Shown: positions 9,405 through 20,860 of the stretch, piece after piece | How positions within the stretch are numbered: position 1 is the first letter of the stretch | Layout of the letters: each line of letters begins with the position of its first letter | Origin: Marsupella aquatica | Taxonomy: Eukaryota > Marchantiophyta | Length of the DNA: 64,000 nt | NCBI GenBank assembly: GCA_973895155.1 | Contig: OZ316894.1 | Coordinates: 25,730,001 to 25,794,000 of the forward strand | Direction: 5' to 3' | Program-made: the position numbers and the translations under genes | The notes under the pieces: model-generated | What the model was told of the DNA's origin: nothing | Seen by the model: the letters and a program-made list of their open reading frames with translations, nothing else | Databases searched by the model: none

Positions 9405-12400
9405 TCACAAATCATAGTCTACACCTCTTCCAAATATGATACGGGCCACATCTTTCTTCCACCTGATACTTCTAGGAACAAGGTCACGAACTCTTGATGT
9501 ACGCTGTCGGGTACATGTATTACTAGGCTGCCGTGTTCGAATTCGTACCACCTCTCTACCAATGTTTTCATTCCAGCACATTGCAGCACATGCCATGCGA
9601 GCTTCATGAGTCATGGAAAAATGAATCCTCTTCATAGCATATTTGTTGATGTTTCCATGAAATGTTTCACTGAAAAAGTTTGCTCGGGCTCTAGTGTAGA
9701 AGCGAACATTGACTACAGTGATGTTCTTTTGCAACCATTGCTTCAAAGCTCTATGTGTAGATCCCCCTGCAAAATCCACAATAATCCATATATTTAAAAA
9801 TATTAGAAATCCCAAAAGATTAGGTAACAATCCAAGCAAATTACTTATCTCAGAAATATATAACTTACAACCAAATTTAATAATCAAGACACAGTACCTG
9901 CGGCATAGTATGGCATATAAGTTGCACCTTCCTCACAACACTTGCGAGGAAGGAAGTTTTTGCAAGGTTCATGGTTACCAGCCCAATGATCAGCTGCTGT
10001 GATGATCTCCCTAGCCAACATGGTAGCATCATCATTTCCCCTATTAGAAAATAGTCATACAATATAATTCAAGAGTTAGCTTAGTTCAAACAATGAAAGA
10101 GTTGATTGCTCAAGTTAATCTCAATGCAATATAATATCATAGTTGTCATCCTACCTTTTTTTTGCATTGCAGCAACAATAGTAGAACCAACTCTTCAACT
10201 TATCACCAAGTTGTTTCTCTGTTAGTTCTGGATACTTCAATTGCCTCCTGGTGCGCAATGTGATGTCCTGCTCCGGAAGCCCTCTATGTCTTCCAATGCG
10301 AAGCACCAAGTCTGTCTTGTTACCTGTATACCTCAAATTCTGATTCTTGCACCAATTGGACAACACTTGAACAGTGAATCTGCCCAATTCTTGCAAGGAT
10401 ATTGCACCATCAATCCCACCAGCGGGTGCTGTTTCCTTCACATTTGCCAGGTCTTTGTTAAACTGCTTCAAAAGATTCTTACATTTGTGCCATAGATCCT
10501 TCTGGTTATCAACATTGAGCTCACGAAGAATAGCATCAACTGTGTGGTTATCATCGTGAACAACCTCACTAATTGTAACTCCAACATCCTGAAGATGTTG
10601 CAGGGCACGACGAACACCAATTGCCTCAATAGCGCTTGAATTCCCAGCCTCAACTCGGTCAATTGTTACAAGTTCTACTATCTTGCTAGTAGAAACGTCT
10701 ATCACAGGAACAGTGCCATGATATCCAGAATGTGATGAGTCCCAACGACAATCCACATATAAAATCATTGGCGTGGAACCTACAATTATCATAAATCCAC
10801 AAAATAATATTTAGAAACTAACGTGTACATGCATGCTCAAACAAACTAGTATCATATAGTAAAAACAATCAATCTTGCTAACTAACAAATGCTTACTAGA
10901 AATAAGAATGACATACCATCTCTTTCTGCTAGGCTTCGTTGTAGCCTTTGTTTCTTATCATTCCAAACTTGCAGTACTGCTGCAATCCATCCAATGTCTC
11001 TTCGGGCTCCATTTTGAAATCGAAACCAATGAGTGTTTCTTGGAACATGGATTGCAATGTGAGAGAATAGTTCACATATGATATTGTGTGTTAAACCAGC
11101 CGAGAGAGCGGAGTGGTAAATCAGTCCAGTGATTGCAGGTACACCTGAGTGTATTCATCAATAATTGGGATCAATAAAGCAAGATCTTATAAACTTTTTA
11201 AAAGGAAACACACAATTTTAACTTAATTCAATACAAAAGTAGTAGTATTAAGTTGAGCAAATGACATACCTCTATGAAGTTCATTCTCTCCAGTCATAAA
11301 AGATTGTGTATGCCCTATTGGGCACTTCAACTTCAATATCCACAATTGATGGTGGGTCACAATGTCCTCAACTGAATACTTACCAACACAACCTTCAACA
11401 CGACAATGCACACAAAATTCCTGGAAAAATTCGTGGACCTTGCTTTTTTGCCAAAAAGCATACTCCACTAGACTCTCAGGGTCTGACTCGTTTGTATTTT
11501 CTTGAGAGGATGGCTCGTACTCAAAATCCAAACGAGAGTCAACTTCTACTTGCTCCGAAGAGCTAGATGCCTAGAAAAGCACACAATAATTAGTAATCTA
11601 TGTAAAGATGCAAAAATAGGAAAAAAATATAATATAACTATGAATTGATCCAAATGACAGTCAATGACAACATTGTGAAAAAATGCTGTAATACCTGAGT
11701 GTGATTCTCTTCAAATCCAGAATCCATGAAAACCGTATTGTCCAATCCAAATGTACTTGGATCAGCCAGTTCTAGCAAATGATTGGCACCATCCTCATTT
11801 GACATCTGTTACGAGTTTAGTGTGCAATATTTGTTTCTTAGTTGAAGATACAGAGGTTTACATAAAATGAATGCATTTTTATGTAAAGTAAACTTCGTCA
11901 TTTGCATAACTTGTCAATTTATGGAACAAATGTAACACAAAGCAAAAGGATTAAAAACCCTAAACAAAGTTACCTGGGAATTGGACATCATAGAACCATT
12001 TTCCACATCTATGTTGGAATCTGAAATGTGCTCTGCATCCTCCTCCCCAGACTCAATGTGGTCAAATACACTAGTGTTCAAGTCTGAATCATCTTGCTCC
12101 TCGTCTGAAGGTGATGCCTCGTTAGGAATGGTGTTGTCACCATTTGGAAAGGATGATAGTGCACCACAACATGGCTGCAAGAAATAAATAAAAACATACA
12201 GTGTCAACAACGATACTAAATCATGATTTACCAAAGTCAAAACCTCTACATTCTGGATAATCCCAATTTTTTAAATAGAGAAAAAAGATGCTAGAAGAGG
12301 TTTACTCGAATGAAAACCTAGAAAACAGGGAATAGTGAAAGAAAGCAATCTTGAAAGTTGAAGGAAAAATGATATTAAAAGTACCTCGGCTATGGTCCCA

Positions 12401-12865
12401 AATGTTCCCAAGTCATCATCATTAGCAAGGTGTTCATTATTTATCCATCCAAAGTCATTAGGACCCTCAAATGCTATTACTTCCTCTTCATCCCGTCTAT
12501 GATGAGCACTAATAGCAGCAGAGATTTGCATGGACATACCATCCATTAGCCAAGCCACCACCTTCCCATGGGACATTTGTAGGGCACCCTGTAAGTGATG
12601 GTATGTACTTATATGACTGACAGGAAGCCTAAATGCAATATTGCCCCCAACTCGGTGATAATCAATCTTATGTGGTTGCCGGACCATTTCTCCTACTCTG
12701 GCAACCATAACAATACAATAACAACATTTTTGTAAATTAGAAGTCCTTATATTTGTCTAGTACCAAGCTCACAAGAATGCACTAGGGAAAAAGATGCAAG
12801 AGTTTAATAGTTAGTAGGTTCATACCTTCCCTCACAACAGATGCAAATGGATTTGTCCTACACAT
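9405..12865 (-). CDS. DDE transposase with zinc-binding and SAP-like segments, nine exons
   Basis: I joined nine exons with GT-AG borders: 12865-12826, 12695-12385, 12174-11974, 11805-11695, 11570-11270, 11144-10917, 10779-10155, 10040-9898 and 9766-9405. Phases agree throughout and give 2322 bases, 773 residues and one stop. The N-terminal third is acidic and unrecognised. Residues ~274-307 form a C-x2-C-x4-C ... C-x2-H zinc-binding pattern. YVDCRWDS (D407), VVHDD (D473/474) with DLWHK, and FFSETFHGNINKYA (E687) fit the three catalytic acidic positions of a DDE nuclease. From memory of family patterns, the 'DxxxDSxxxS...NSSA...D.WH' layout and the C-terminal 'RIHFSMTHEARMA..WNEN' resemble a transposase lineage frequent in fish and cnidarians, possibly the Kolobok superfamily. 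That name is tentative. A SAP-like segment lies at ~535-565. The start is uncertain: the frame continues upstream to ~12957 without an ATG. No terminal inverted repeats were found. Confidence 0.75.
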
Positions 12866-13017
12866 CTTGCCTCTAACGTGTAAATTGTGTGTAAACCATG
12901 CCACCTTGCCCCCAACCCTATATGTTGTGTGTAAAAAGAGAATTGCAGCAACGAACTAGCCGGCTCTCGTTGAGTGTAAACCATGTTGACCCTTTCGTGT
13001 TGCTATGTGTAAATTCA

Positions 13018-13279
13018 TAATTGCACTTGGGAACTACCCTGCTCATCTCTCGGCTCATCTACGTCTAACTTGAAGTGCATGCATGGCCAAAGGCAGCGCT
13101 GAATCGTGATCCTCACAAACATTGTGGAAATGGTTACCGTGTCCTTATGTGTAAAACGATCATTGCACCTGGGAACTACCTAAAGCTCATCTACGTCTAC
13201 CTTGAAGTGCATGGCCAAAGGAAGGAGAAGCATTGCCGAATCGCGATCTTCACAAACATTGTGGAATTGGTTACAGGAT
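13018..13279 (+). repeat. tandem duplication, ~120-bp unit
   Basis: 13018-13139 and 13162-13279 share GAACTACC, GCTCATCTACGTCTA, CTTGAAGTGCATG, GGCCAAAGG, GAATCG and TTCACAAACATTGTGGAA or CTCACAAACATTGTGGAA in order, with several substitutions and indels. It lies just upstream of the transposase gene. Confidence 0.75.
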
Positions 13280-15927
13280 GGACACAGAAGGTTAGGAAAC
13301 TTTAGTTATGTGAAGTCGATATGCTCACTGACATCATGTGGTTTGAGATGATCGAATGTTCATAAAGAATGAAGCAATGTTGCGGCGTTGCTAAGCTGTC
13401 ATATCTTTTGCTTAGCAATGTGCGAACATCATTCGTCAACAAAAATGAGCAGAGACGTAAATCAAGCACAATCTGGCAGTAGAGACTCGAGAAAGTGACA
13501 GCTCGATTGTGCAATTGGAGCTTATAATAGAGCAATCCATAAAATCGCTGGTTCATACCAGTAGCAGTTGTGCATTGGTTGTCGTCTTATGCCATTTCTG
13601 TCCCGAAAAGATATGGATGCGCATGCAAAGTTTTTGGTTCTTATTCAGCTTGGACCGCTTGGAAGGAGGTTCGAGCTTTGGGTTGTGGAGTTCAGTTGTT
13701 CTCAGCTGGGGGTTCTGGCATGGACGTTCTCTGTCCAAGTGACCAGTAAGCTGTGGTAATTGCATCCTAGCTCGTACATGTCCAGAGTTGGTATTGTTGG
13801 TGGTAAGTGGACCTCACGATAGCGATGGCGAGCGGTAGCAATGGTGCATGGATTCATTGATGAAGCAAGTTCTTTTTCATTAGGTTTTGTTCATAGTTTT
13901 CAGTCTTAGCACGGGCAAGGCTCTGCAATCGACATGAATAATCACGCTATCTGTATGCGAGAATGAACCAGTCAACAACGTCTTGACTCCTAAGATTGAA
14001 CGAGGATTGGTGATTGATGGCCATGGCAGACAGCTAGAACATATCTCCTCTCCTCCTCTGCCTGACACCCCGGAAGTCCAATCTACTGCGGTTTGAGTTG
14101 CTCTCTTTGAGTGGATTCTCACAACGTATAGTCAACTTGATATAGAGATCTATCGACCAGAGTGGATTCTATTAGGGACTGCTCTAGACTTTCTAAACTT
14201 CTATTCCCCACTCGTGCTCCCCCATAGGCCTTCATCAATCGTGGTTGACTTGCTGCAATGTTTAAATTGTGGCTCGCCCCGCGGTGACGTCCAACGCGAG
14301 TGTAGCGCCCGCAGCCTTCAAGCTCTTGATTGAGTGGAGCCGTTGCGATAAGCTTGTCACTAGCTATGAGCACGAGCAGCCCTCGCCATGTCACTGCCCA
14401 AGCCGGAGCAGCAGCCAGTGCTGAGCCAAACTTCTGATGAAGACATCGTGGTCATTGTGTTTGCTTTTGGAAATTACCATAGTCCGATGTCTTGGTAATG
14501 GGAAGTACTGGGAACATTATTGGAAGAGAATTGAATTGCTTTACAAACACTCACTGGTCGAGTCATTCATTCTATACAACAATGAGTCTCGCTATGAATG
14601 AGCTAGATCTCGTTTGGAATTGTGTCATGGATTATTAGTGTAGCGAATGTGTTCATCCATCCCACTATCGGAAATTTAGTCCATCCGACAAACTGGTGCA
14701 TAAATGGAAAACTCAAGAAGTTTAGTTGCATGGTGCATTGGACCTACAGTAGCCCTTCCAGAACACACTTTGATCGTTGAGCTGTGATCTTTCTTTCCGT
14801 GTCGGCGACCTCAATTACATATTGAGATTTCATTGGAAGCTTTTGCATTACGCAAAGTTTGGATAATTATGGAGAGCTTTGGGCAACACTCCACAGCCAG
14901 AGTTCATCCTTCATCTTCCGGTTATACTGCTATTGGCATCAGCCATTGCCTCTTATTCACGTAGTTGTTATTGTCAATCAAAACAGGGAGACTTTGCTTT
15001 TCCAGGTATCTGTACATATAATGGAAGATTGCAGCAGAGCAGGGAGACAAAAAAAAACAATGTAGCCTTTTCGCCGTCTTGCTATTGAGAATAGAGTTTT
15101 GCTGGACAAATTTGTGATCGATGTCATACGAAGTGTAAACTTGTACATGACATTAACAATTGCTGGCTGTAAACACGTTTGCGATCGATTGACATTCTGG
15201 GAGTTGAGAGAACATGGCGATTCCCCTTCAGCCCAGCACAAGCAGAAACCCCCATATCGGATACAACTGCTTTTCAAGCCCAGCACACTCACGAACCTCC
15301 ATGGCTACATGGCAGCAGCCCACCACACTCACGAACCATGGCACTGGCATTCATGCGAGCAAACTCACTGACGGGATGTCCCAACGTGCTTTTTTGGCAG
15401 ACCTCTGACCCAGCTTGTATTGTGGACCCTGGCTGGGGCTTTTCGGCGGACCACTGGCTCCGCTTGAATTGCGGAGCCTGGCTGGGGCTACACCGCTACA
15501 GGCTCTGGCTGGGAGGCAGGAGCAGGGCCTTTGCTGGGCACCTCCGGAGAAAATAACCTGACCGGAACTTGTCCCCATGTGATATTTATATGGACAGTGG
15601 CGGTTTAAGCTTGGATCCATCCAATTGAAACCTTTAAGTTTGGATGAGATTTCAAAATGCTTTTTGTGTGGAAATAAAGCTGTGTTTTATTTAGATCTAG
15701 ATATGCGTGTGCGATTTGAAGCTAGTACTCTTCGTGGCCTAGGTTCTAGAGTGAAGCCAAGAGACTCTGACCTGGGGGCATAATTGAAAAGAGAGGGGTG
15801 CTAATGAAAAACAGGGATCGGGGGTAGAGTGAATCTCTGAAAATGGCAGAGGACTTCAATGTCCAAGAGTTGAGGACCACTACATTCAAGTCTTATGCCA
15901 AAGAGTGGATCCTTGACCTGAAAGTAC
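13280..15927. other. no gene recognised
   Basis: Both strands were read. ORFs are below 126 codons, without domains or consistent splice chains. 15240-15540 has internal similarity (CACACTCACGAACC twice; TGGCTGGGGCT twice) but no clear unit. Confidence 0.4.
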
Positions 15928-16312
15928 TACACTGTTCACCGTAATTAGTGTGACTAACACTAATTCGAGAGTGCCCATTTTCAGGGTCTATTCGCGAATT
16001 AGTGTTAGTCAGACTAATTTTATATTAACACTATTTTCACGCACATGAATTAGTGTTACTATGGTCTTAAAAGTGGTAAAATACAAGAAAAAAATTATTA
16101 AAAAAAATCCACAACAATTAGTGTTACTTTGGACTAGAGATCATCCATTTTTTACAAGCAATTTAAACTAAACTGAAAAAAATTAGTTTTGAAAATCGAC
16201 AAAAATTAATGTTATTTGGACTCAAAATCATTTTTACCAAAATTAGTGTTAGTAACACTAATTTTTTACTAACACTAATTCTTGCATAACACTAATTACG
16301 GTGAACAGTGTA
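15928..16312. mobile_element. MITE, TA-flanked, copy 1
   Basis: Non-coding element of 381 bases (15930-16310) with terminal inverted repeats CACTGTTCACCGTAATTAGT and its complement, flanked by TA on each side (15928-15929 and 16311-16312). AATTAGTGTTA and its complement recur many times inside, giving strong self-complementarity. TA target duplication points to Tc1/mariner-type mobilisation, although the terminus is not the Stowaway consensus. Related copies sit at 33050-40069 and 57933-58485. Confidence 0.9.
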
Positions 16313-18763
16313 GTTGTGGTCTGAGGTCACAAGTATGCCGACAAAGCTTTTTCGTGTCCGCCACTTTTGTTCCGGGAAAACTACCTTGACAGTGACGGAG
16401 GCAAAAGTCAGAGGTTTGAGACGCCCTATATATGTTCAAAGAACGAGCATTGAAGCTAATCCTTCTTAATCATAGCGAACTGCCCATAACATCAATCATT
16501 TCTGGTTTTGACAATAATGGTGATGGAAAGAACAATGAACTGCTATGGTTAACACAAAGGTGTTGGTCTAGAGGGCATAAATTCCGCGGGAGGACTTCCG
16601 GTTTCCTGATTTTTGTCTGTCGAGTTCAATCTCATCTTAAAGTCTAAGACAAAGAATTCCGCAGTAGAGCACTTACTAGTCCATCGCTAATCTTGCTGGC
16701 ATGCATATTACTCTAGCTAGCATGGTTCAGGGATCCTCCATCATATTGACAGAATTCTAAAATTGAAGTACATCCACAATCTAAGTGAACGAGGCAGTGA
16801 GTGTTGCCTTTTCTCCTTACTGTCAAGTGTTGTCAGATGCATACAGCCTCTCTCAGACGAAAGGTTCAGTTGCTCGGTCTATCCGAGTGTCCCTTTCCCT
16901 GGACTGTGGAAATATCAATATAATTAGTGTTAATTAGAATTTTTTTGTGCCAAAAATACTCATCTAGGATTTGCATCACTTCGTGAGTAATACTAGGATC
17001 ATCCACAATCCTCGAAGTGTAGAGAAAAGAAGGATCAGGCAAGTGGCACTCTATGATTTAACATTACGAATATAGGATTGCAAAAACAAAATCCCTCTAG
17101 AGATACCAGAATAGAATCAATTTATGCTAAGGTCTGTGTCTACTGCCCTTGGAGTACTCCTAACCAGATACACTTTTGGATTTGCCTGTCTTTTGCCCTT
17201 GATTAGTCGGCTGTTTGATCAACTCGCTTGGTGCCGTGGTGGTAAGCTTGAACTAGTGCAGCTTGTTCTTCATGGCTCACAAGAGTGTCCCTTTTCTTGC
17301 TGGACGAACGCCTTTCAGACGAGTGGGTAAAACAATCTGATAATCAGTTAAAGGTTGTTTCCTGACTCGAGAAATTGCATAGTGCACCTCGGAGCTGAGT
17401 CGTTTGCCTTGCCTTGGGCGCCAATCACTACTCTGCAAAAGATTTGAACTTGCTACTTCTGCTGTTCACTTCCAGGGTTTTTGTCATGCCTCATTCGATA
17501 ATTGCCTCGGGCTTGGGGCAGTGCATACTAGAGGCTTAGGGTTTGCTGACATCATTTTTCAAGACTGCCAGGAATGTGATGATCTGGTGGTTACCCCGAT
17601 ACCCAGGAGAAAGATCCGGGACAGAGCTTGCGTCCTTTCTTAGCGTCTCTCATCTCATACGAGGTGGTCTCCTCGGAATGAATCCTGTAGCATGACAGTC
17701 GATGTGAAGAACTAAATGTCGGCAATGGAGGCTCTAGAGAGAGTATGAACAAAGTCAAGCCTCTTGTCAGAGAATCATTCGAGAAGAGATTGGAAATTAC
17801 CGAAAAAGAAGTATATGAAACCACAGATCATGCCAATCAGATTCCCTCGTTATCATACACATACAAACTCAACTGCCTCGAAGGTTCCCGAATGTCCTCG
17901 TAATTTGACGGTGGAAAGTAATTACAGAGCTCTGTGTCTACGCTCTAAAAAATGGGTGATACCGTACACAGAGATCAACAATTCATGTACAATTGATGCT
18001 CAATCCTAATAATGAAAACTCGTCCTGACATGAATCTCGGGACAAACTTCATCCGCAGTCGAACCCCACTAGAACCGGTAGGGGCCTGATCTTCAAACTA
18101 CCCATGCTTTGTGGTGTTATCAGACAAAAATGGCAAAGGTTCACCCAAACCTAGGCCCATCTATATGTTACAATCTAGCAAGAGCTCCGCAAACAATCCT
18201 CCCCAACCTGCCAAGGGAGGGTCAGAACAATCCTCGGAGGAAGGCAATCGCAATTGCCTCGGATTTTCAACTACTCATAGCTAAAGTGGGATGGTCAATC
18301 GTCGGCATTGAGGTCGAAAATACGACACACATTATCTCCAAGAACCTTTAAAGGTACGGTGAGACACCTCAGGGAATGTATCCGCAGTTTTGGAGGAAGC
18401 ACCTGCAGCTGCTTAGAGGTCTGGGCAGTAGTGGTGTCCAGCGAATGTTCTACAACTGCCCCCCCCTGCTTGACACACATCGCAACCTTACACTCGAGGG
18501 GTGGCGGTGGGGAAGCCTAGCTGTGGCAATGCGGCCATACCGTTCATCATTTCAGATCGAGGATTTGTTCGAGTTTGAGACTGTAGGGTTCTTCCCTTTT
18601 CACCGAGCTTTACAAAACTAGAAAGCCAGCAACTTCCCAGACCTCCAGCTTGCGTACGCCTACCTTTGAACACAGACATTTTCTCCAAAGATTGTTCCTG
18701 TACACTTCTGAGCAGCGCTCACCGGAGTTTCTGGCAACCAGAGTATGATGGAGACGAACCAAA
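16313..18763. other. no gene recognised
   Basis: Only short ORFs without domains. A lone ATAATTAGTGTTAATTAG string near 16920 may be a scrap of the MITE family. The last few hundred bases probably contain the 3' UTR of the TPR gene on the minus strand. Confidence 0.35.
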
Positions 18764-20860
18764 TCAAGTGACCTGTAGCGGCATTGGGAGAGGCATGGGC
18801 TGGTGTTGATTGTGGAATGTCCAGGAATTCCCATCCCCGGAGTTCATCCAGTTGCGAGGAGAGAGGACAATAGCAAGTTGGGATTCCACTGCCACTACTT
18901 CCCGGTAATATAGAGGAGACGGACTGGTGGTCTCTGTAATCAACTCATCTCCCCTTACGGAGGTTGGGTCCACAGTTGTGGCGGTGACCTGAGGAGTCGC
19001 GGAGACATAGAGAATGGTGTTAGCTGGCTGGCCCTCTGATGCGGGAGAATTGCTTGTAATATCGAGCAATCGCGCTTCACTAGTAATATCAGGCGATTGC
19101 GCCCCCCTTGTTACATCAAGCGATTGCGCCTCACTCGTGATATCAAGCAGTTGCGGCTCACTTGTGCTACAAAGCTGTTGTGGTTCAACCGTGATATCAA
19201 GCAATTGCTGCTCACTAGCTTCAACTCTGGGCCGGAATCCCAAGTCGGAAACTTTTGAAATATGTTCTGTTCGAAGAGATGCGCCCAACAGCAAATCCTC
19301 CTGAACGTTGGGCCGTGGAGGACACAACAACGATTCGGCAGACAAACGATTTTGCTGTTCGAAGGCCGTGCCTGGGAGGGGAATGAACTGCAGTGAGTCA
19401 TTGGTGTCAACCTTCTCTCTTGCCTTCTCTTCAGTGGGAAGAGCTGTCCCCGGCCTCCCAAGATCCTTTCCGACTTCAAGACACCTGTGAGCTCTTCTCC
19501 GCTTCTCACTATCTTCATCCATGAGCATATGCATTACTCCCGAATGGGCGTTCTGTATAAGACGGAACAACCTAGTAGCTGCAAGCCGGGCTTCCTCCTT
19601 GACAACCTCAGGATCCCGTTCGTCCACAAACTCACACCTATCTATAAAATGAGAGGCTTTGTCCGGTCTGTGCTTGAGACAAATCAGAAGATGAGCTCGT
19701 TCAACCTCTGCTTTCGTGCAGTTACTCGTCAGCCCAAGAATCGTGTGATAATCAATGGTGTATCGATTCTCAAGCCTTTGCTTCACAGCGCTCAATTTCA
19801 TATCGAGCTGGTAAAGGCTACCGGATACATCCGTGTCATCACTGTTCTGAGGGAAGCGCCAAGCTGTTCCGGGGAGCCGCTGCCGTTGAGCAAGAGCGTC
19901 GTAGAGACATTTGAGCTGCTTTAAGTCCTGCAAGCTCTCGAAGAAGCATCGGATCATTTCATAAAGAGAGGCACGGACACTAAAAGCTTGCACGCAAGTC
20001 GGATCTAGGCAAAGGGTGCGATTGCAGTCCGCTATGGCATCTGGAATTTTCCCATTCGCTTTATAGGCTAGAGCTCTGTAGAGGTAGCACTCGGCGATGA
20101 ATCCCTGGGGAGTACCTCTTCTACCGTCAAGAATCTTGGAGAAATGTCGGACGGCTTCAGGATACAGCCCTGCTTCCATGGCCGCTAGAGCTGCGGCTCT
20201 TCTCCTTATTAGGAACTTGATGTTCCCAAGAAGGTGGCTGACGAAATCAGAGTCCGGACCCGTGACCGCATCCGAGCAAAAGCTGTCCTCGCCCAAGCTT
20301 ATGCTTTCTCTGCGAAACGCAGCACTGGCCGCTTTCTTGCCGTTCTGCAGCAGAACCATAGCGTCTTCCATCATTCCTAGATGGCAGCAGGCCTGCCCCA
20401 GCACCAAGTAACGCCACTCGTTTCGCTCATTGCGTCTAGAGAGCCCAGTTATTAATATTTTTTTAATCTTGTTCACGGCGAGATACTTTAAGACCGATTT
20501 TTTCTTGGAACGCTCCTCCACGAACGTAGACAGAAGCTGCACCTTCTCTTTCCCGAATAAAGGACTATCTGGAGGAGAAGCTTTCTCGCTCACGCTCTTT
20601 GCGCTCGGAATGTACTCGTGTAACATGTTTACCACGTCTTTATACCGCCTCAAACTCAAGAGAGCCCTCGCCTTTAACTCCAGCGCTTTCTCCCATTGGG
20701 GACACAATTTGAGAGCAGCGTCCAGCAAGCTTATAGCTGCAAATAGATCGGAAGGATCCGGACTGGGCAGAAGTGTTCTCGCGTGTCCCGCATACTTTTC
20801 GGCTAGCTGCATCAACCACAATAATACGAAAACCAAATGAATCACAATAATAGGCACCAT
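18764..20860 (-). CDS. TPR protein with degenerate J-like domain
   Basis: Cytosolic co-chaperone-like protein of a plant family combining TPR-type helices with a DnaJ-like segment; partners are unknown. The 698-codon frame shows DAALKLCP..EKALELKARALLSLRRY and WRYLVLGQACCHLGMMEDAMVLLQ, then AALAAMEAGLYPEAVRHFSKI and LYRALAYKANGKIPDAIADCNRTLCLDPTCVQA, all TPR-like. A J-like region follows: DYHTILGL...VERAHLLICLKHRPDKA. The usual HPD tripeptide reads RPD here, which relatives share as far as I recall, so Hsp70 stimulation is doubtful. The Ser/Thr-rich tail of about 250 residues is unlike the family as I know it and holds a 9-residue tandem repeat. An intron may lie upstream: a CAG acceptor precedes 20806, and codons 20860-20807 read as a hydrophobic stretch that could be translated intron. 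The first exon was not located. A donor-like CACAG/GTGTCT near 19,488 could also end the exon before the tail. Confidence 0.82.
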   Translation of the reverse strand: MVPIIVIHLVFVLLWLMQLAEKYAGHARTLLPSPDPSDLFAAISLLDAALKLCPQWEKALELKARALLSLRRYKDVVNMLHEYIPSAKSVSEKASPPDSPLFGKEKVQLLSTFVEERSKKKSVLKYLAVNKIKKILITGLSRRNERNEWRYLVLGQACCHLGMMEDAMVLLQNGKKAASAAFRRESISLGEDSFCSDAVTGPDSDFVSHLLGNIKFLIRRRAAALAAMEAGLYPEAVRHFSKILDGRRGTPQGFIAECYLYRALAYKANGKIPDAIADCNRTLCLDPTCVQAFSVRASLYEMIRCFFESLQDLKQLKCLYDALAQRQRLPGTAWRFPQNSDDTDVSGSLYQLDMKLSAVKQRLENRYTIDYHTILGLTSNCTKAEVERAHLLICLKHRPDKASHFIDRCEFVDERDPEVVKEEARLAATRLFRLIQNAHSGVMHMLMDEDSEKRRRAHRCLEVGKDLGRPGTALPTEEKAREKVDTNDSLQFIPLPGTAFEQQNRLSAESLLCPPRPNVQEDLLLGASLRTEHISKVSDLGFRPRVEASEQQLLDITVEPQQLCSTSEPQLLDITSEAQSLDVTRGAQSPDITSEARLLDITSNSPASEGQPANTILYVSATPQVTATTVDPTSVRGDELITETTSPSPLYYREVVAVESQLAIVLSPRNWMNSGDGNSWTFHNQHQPMPLPMPLQVT
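19056..19217 (-). repeat. in-frame 27-bp minisatellite, six units
   Basis: Six consecutive 27-base units begin at 19056, 19083, 19110, 19137, 19164 and 19191. Each has the theme GT(A/G)ATATCAAGC(A/G)ATTGCG followed by CTCACT on the plus strand. On the coding strand they encode a 9-residue repeat of the type LLDITSEAQ. Units diverge by several bases but keep length and frame. Confidence 0.85.
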
